Assembly: GCF_945290125.1 (NCBI RefSeq)
Contig: NZ_CALYQV010000002.1
Span: 21,010 to 85,009, forward strand
DNA from: an uncultured Lactobacillus sp.
GTDB taxonomy: Bacteria > Bacillota > Bacilli > Lactobacillales > Lactobacillaceae
Length of the DNA: 64,000 nucleotides
Reading direction: 5' to 3'
Positions within the stretch are counted from its first letter, which is position 1. Every line of letters starts with the position of its first letter. Of the stretch, positions 63,731 through 64,000 are shown in pieces. The position numbers and the translations under genes were made by a program. Under the pieces are notes generated by a model. It worked only from the letters and a program-made list of their open reading frames with translations. It did not search any database and was not told where the DNA came from.

Positions 63731-64000
63731 ATGAACTCCCTTAATTCTACCATATCTACTCACCAAAAGGGCCAACATCTTGCTTTGCAAGACCGCGTAA
63801 TTATTCAAGTTTTACGCAGCCAAGGCCAGTTCTTGCGTCAAATTGCCCGTGCCCTCAACTGTTCGCCCACCACGGTCAAGTACGAGCTTGAACGCGGCCA
63901 GATTTCTTTGTATCACGGCAAACGTTACCGCTACGATGCCCAGAAAGCGCAAAGACGCTACCAGATAAGCCGCTTAAACTGCGGCCGTAAGCAAGCTTTT
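63617..64000 (+). mobile_element. IS30-family insertion sequence, left part only
   Basis: The start of an IS30-type transposase lies here, with a sharp change to higher G+C after 63730 compared with the AT-rich DNA before it. The left terminus is estimated near 63617 from the GTAAATTGTAAAATGAAGTT segment, which resembles ends of lactobacillar IS30 elements as I recall them. The right end is not in the window, so inverted repeats and target duplication cannot be checked. Confidence 0.6.
63731..64000 (+). CDS. IS30-family transposase, 3' end outside window
   Basis: The ATG at 63731 opens a frame with no stop to the window end (90 residues seen). The N-terminal helix-turn-helix reads GQHLALQDRVIIQVL, FLRQIARALNCSPTTVKYEL and ERGQ, the HTH_38 pattern that binds the IS30 ends. 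The DDE catalytic domain would follow outside. Base composition is much richer in G+C than in neighbouring genes, suggesting recent arrival from another lactobacillar lineage. Confidence 0.85.
   Translation, partial: MNSLNSTISTHQKGQHLALQDRVIIQVLRSQGQFLRQIARALNCSPTTVKYELERGQISLYHGKRYRYDAQKAQRRYQISRLNCGRKQAF

Overview
The window is AT-rich chromosomal DNA from a Lactobacillus sensu stricto species (acidophilus/gasseri/helveticus-type). The evidence is a muramoyl amidase carrying two SLAP cell-wall repeats, a LacG/LacE/LacF lactose PTS, PepF, several Lac-family PTS permeases, cre-like sites and an IS30-type transposase. The species cannot be fixed from the sequence alone.

Layout. 1-1.3 kb: the end of an O-antigen-ligase-like membrane protein. 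1.4-6.0 kb: a lacT-F-E-G operon read leftwards, with a visible antiterminator target and leader terminator. 6.0-7.3 kb: two poorly known proteins. 7.3-10.1 kb: a cytosolic multicopper oxidase and a C39-like peptidase. 10.1-13.0 kb: a GC-rich structured element, a split ThrE exporter and an ABC-F ATPase. 13.1-20.5 kb: an LCP cell-wall ligase, PepF, a GlnP/GlnQ amino-acid importer and an FMN-dependent lactate oxidase. 20.6-24.2 kb: a zinc-uptake ABC system with a zinc-type amidase gene inside it. 24.3-27.4 kb: a phospho-beta-glucosidase/PTS cassette between two nearly identical terminators. 27.4-31.3 kb: lytS-lytR and lrgA-lrgB. 31.4-35.3 kb: the fruR-fruK-fruA operon. 35.3-39.4 kb: an Eis-type acetyltransferase, a fused ThrE and an adenosine/adenine deaminase-like protein. 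39.4-45.5 kb: a beta-glycoside locus (AraC regulator, EIIC, GH3, and a GH43 gene broken in two places). 45.5-63.3 kb: an accessory redox region with five FAD_binding_2 reductases, two MFS transporters and two LysR regulators. It also holds a cupin/carboxymuconolactone-decarboxylase pair, an asparaginase and a TetR-controlled divergent LepA paralogue. 63.6 kb to the end: an IS30-family element running off the window.

How the genes fit together. Much of the window is sugar-PTS catabolism: lactose, two aryl-beta-glucoside or beta-oligosaccharide cassettes, and fructose, with cre-like boxes implying CcpA control. The second theme is flavin redox chemistry. Two copies of a LysR-reductase-MFS module suggest uptake and cytosolic reduction of small unsaturated organic acids as electron sinks.

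Main observation. Five copies of the covalent-FMN acceptor motif D-x-x-[S/T]-G-A-[S/T] occur in four proteins. Two are in recognised FMN_bind domains and one is in the linker of a reductase. The other two are short C-terminal tags on proteins where I would not expect them: the multicopper oxidase and the lactate oxidase. No ApbE flavin transferase is encoded here. If the tags are used, this organism attaches FMN arms to soluble oxidases as well as to reductases.
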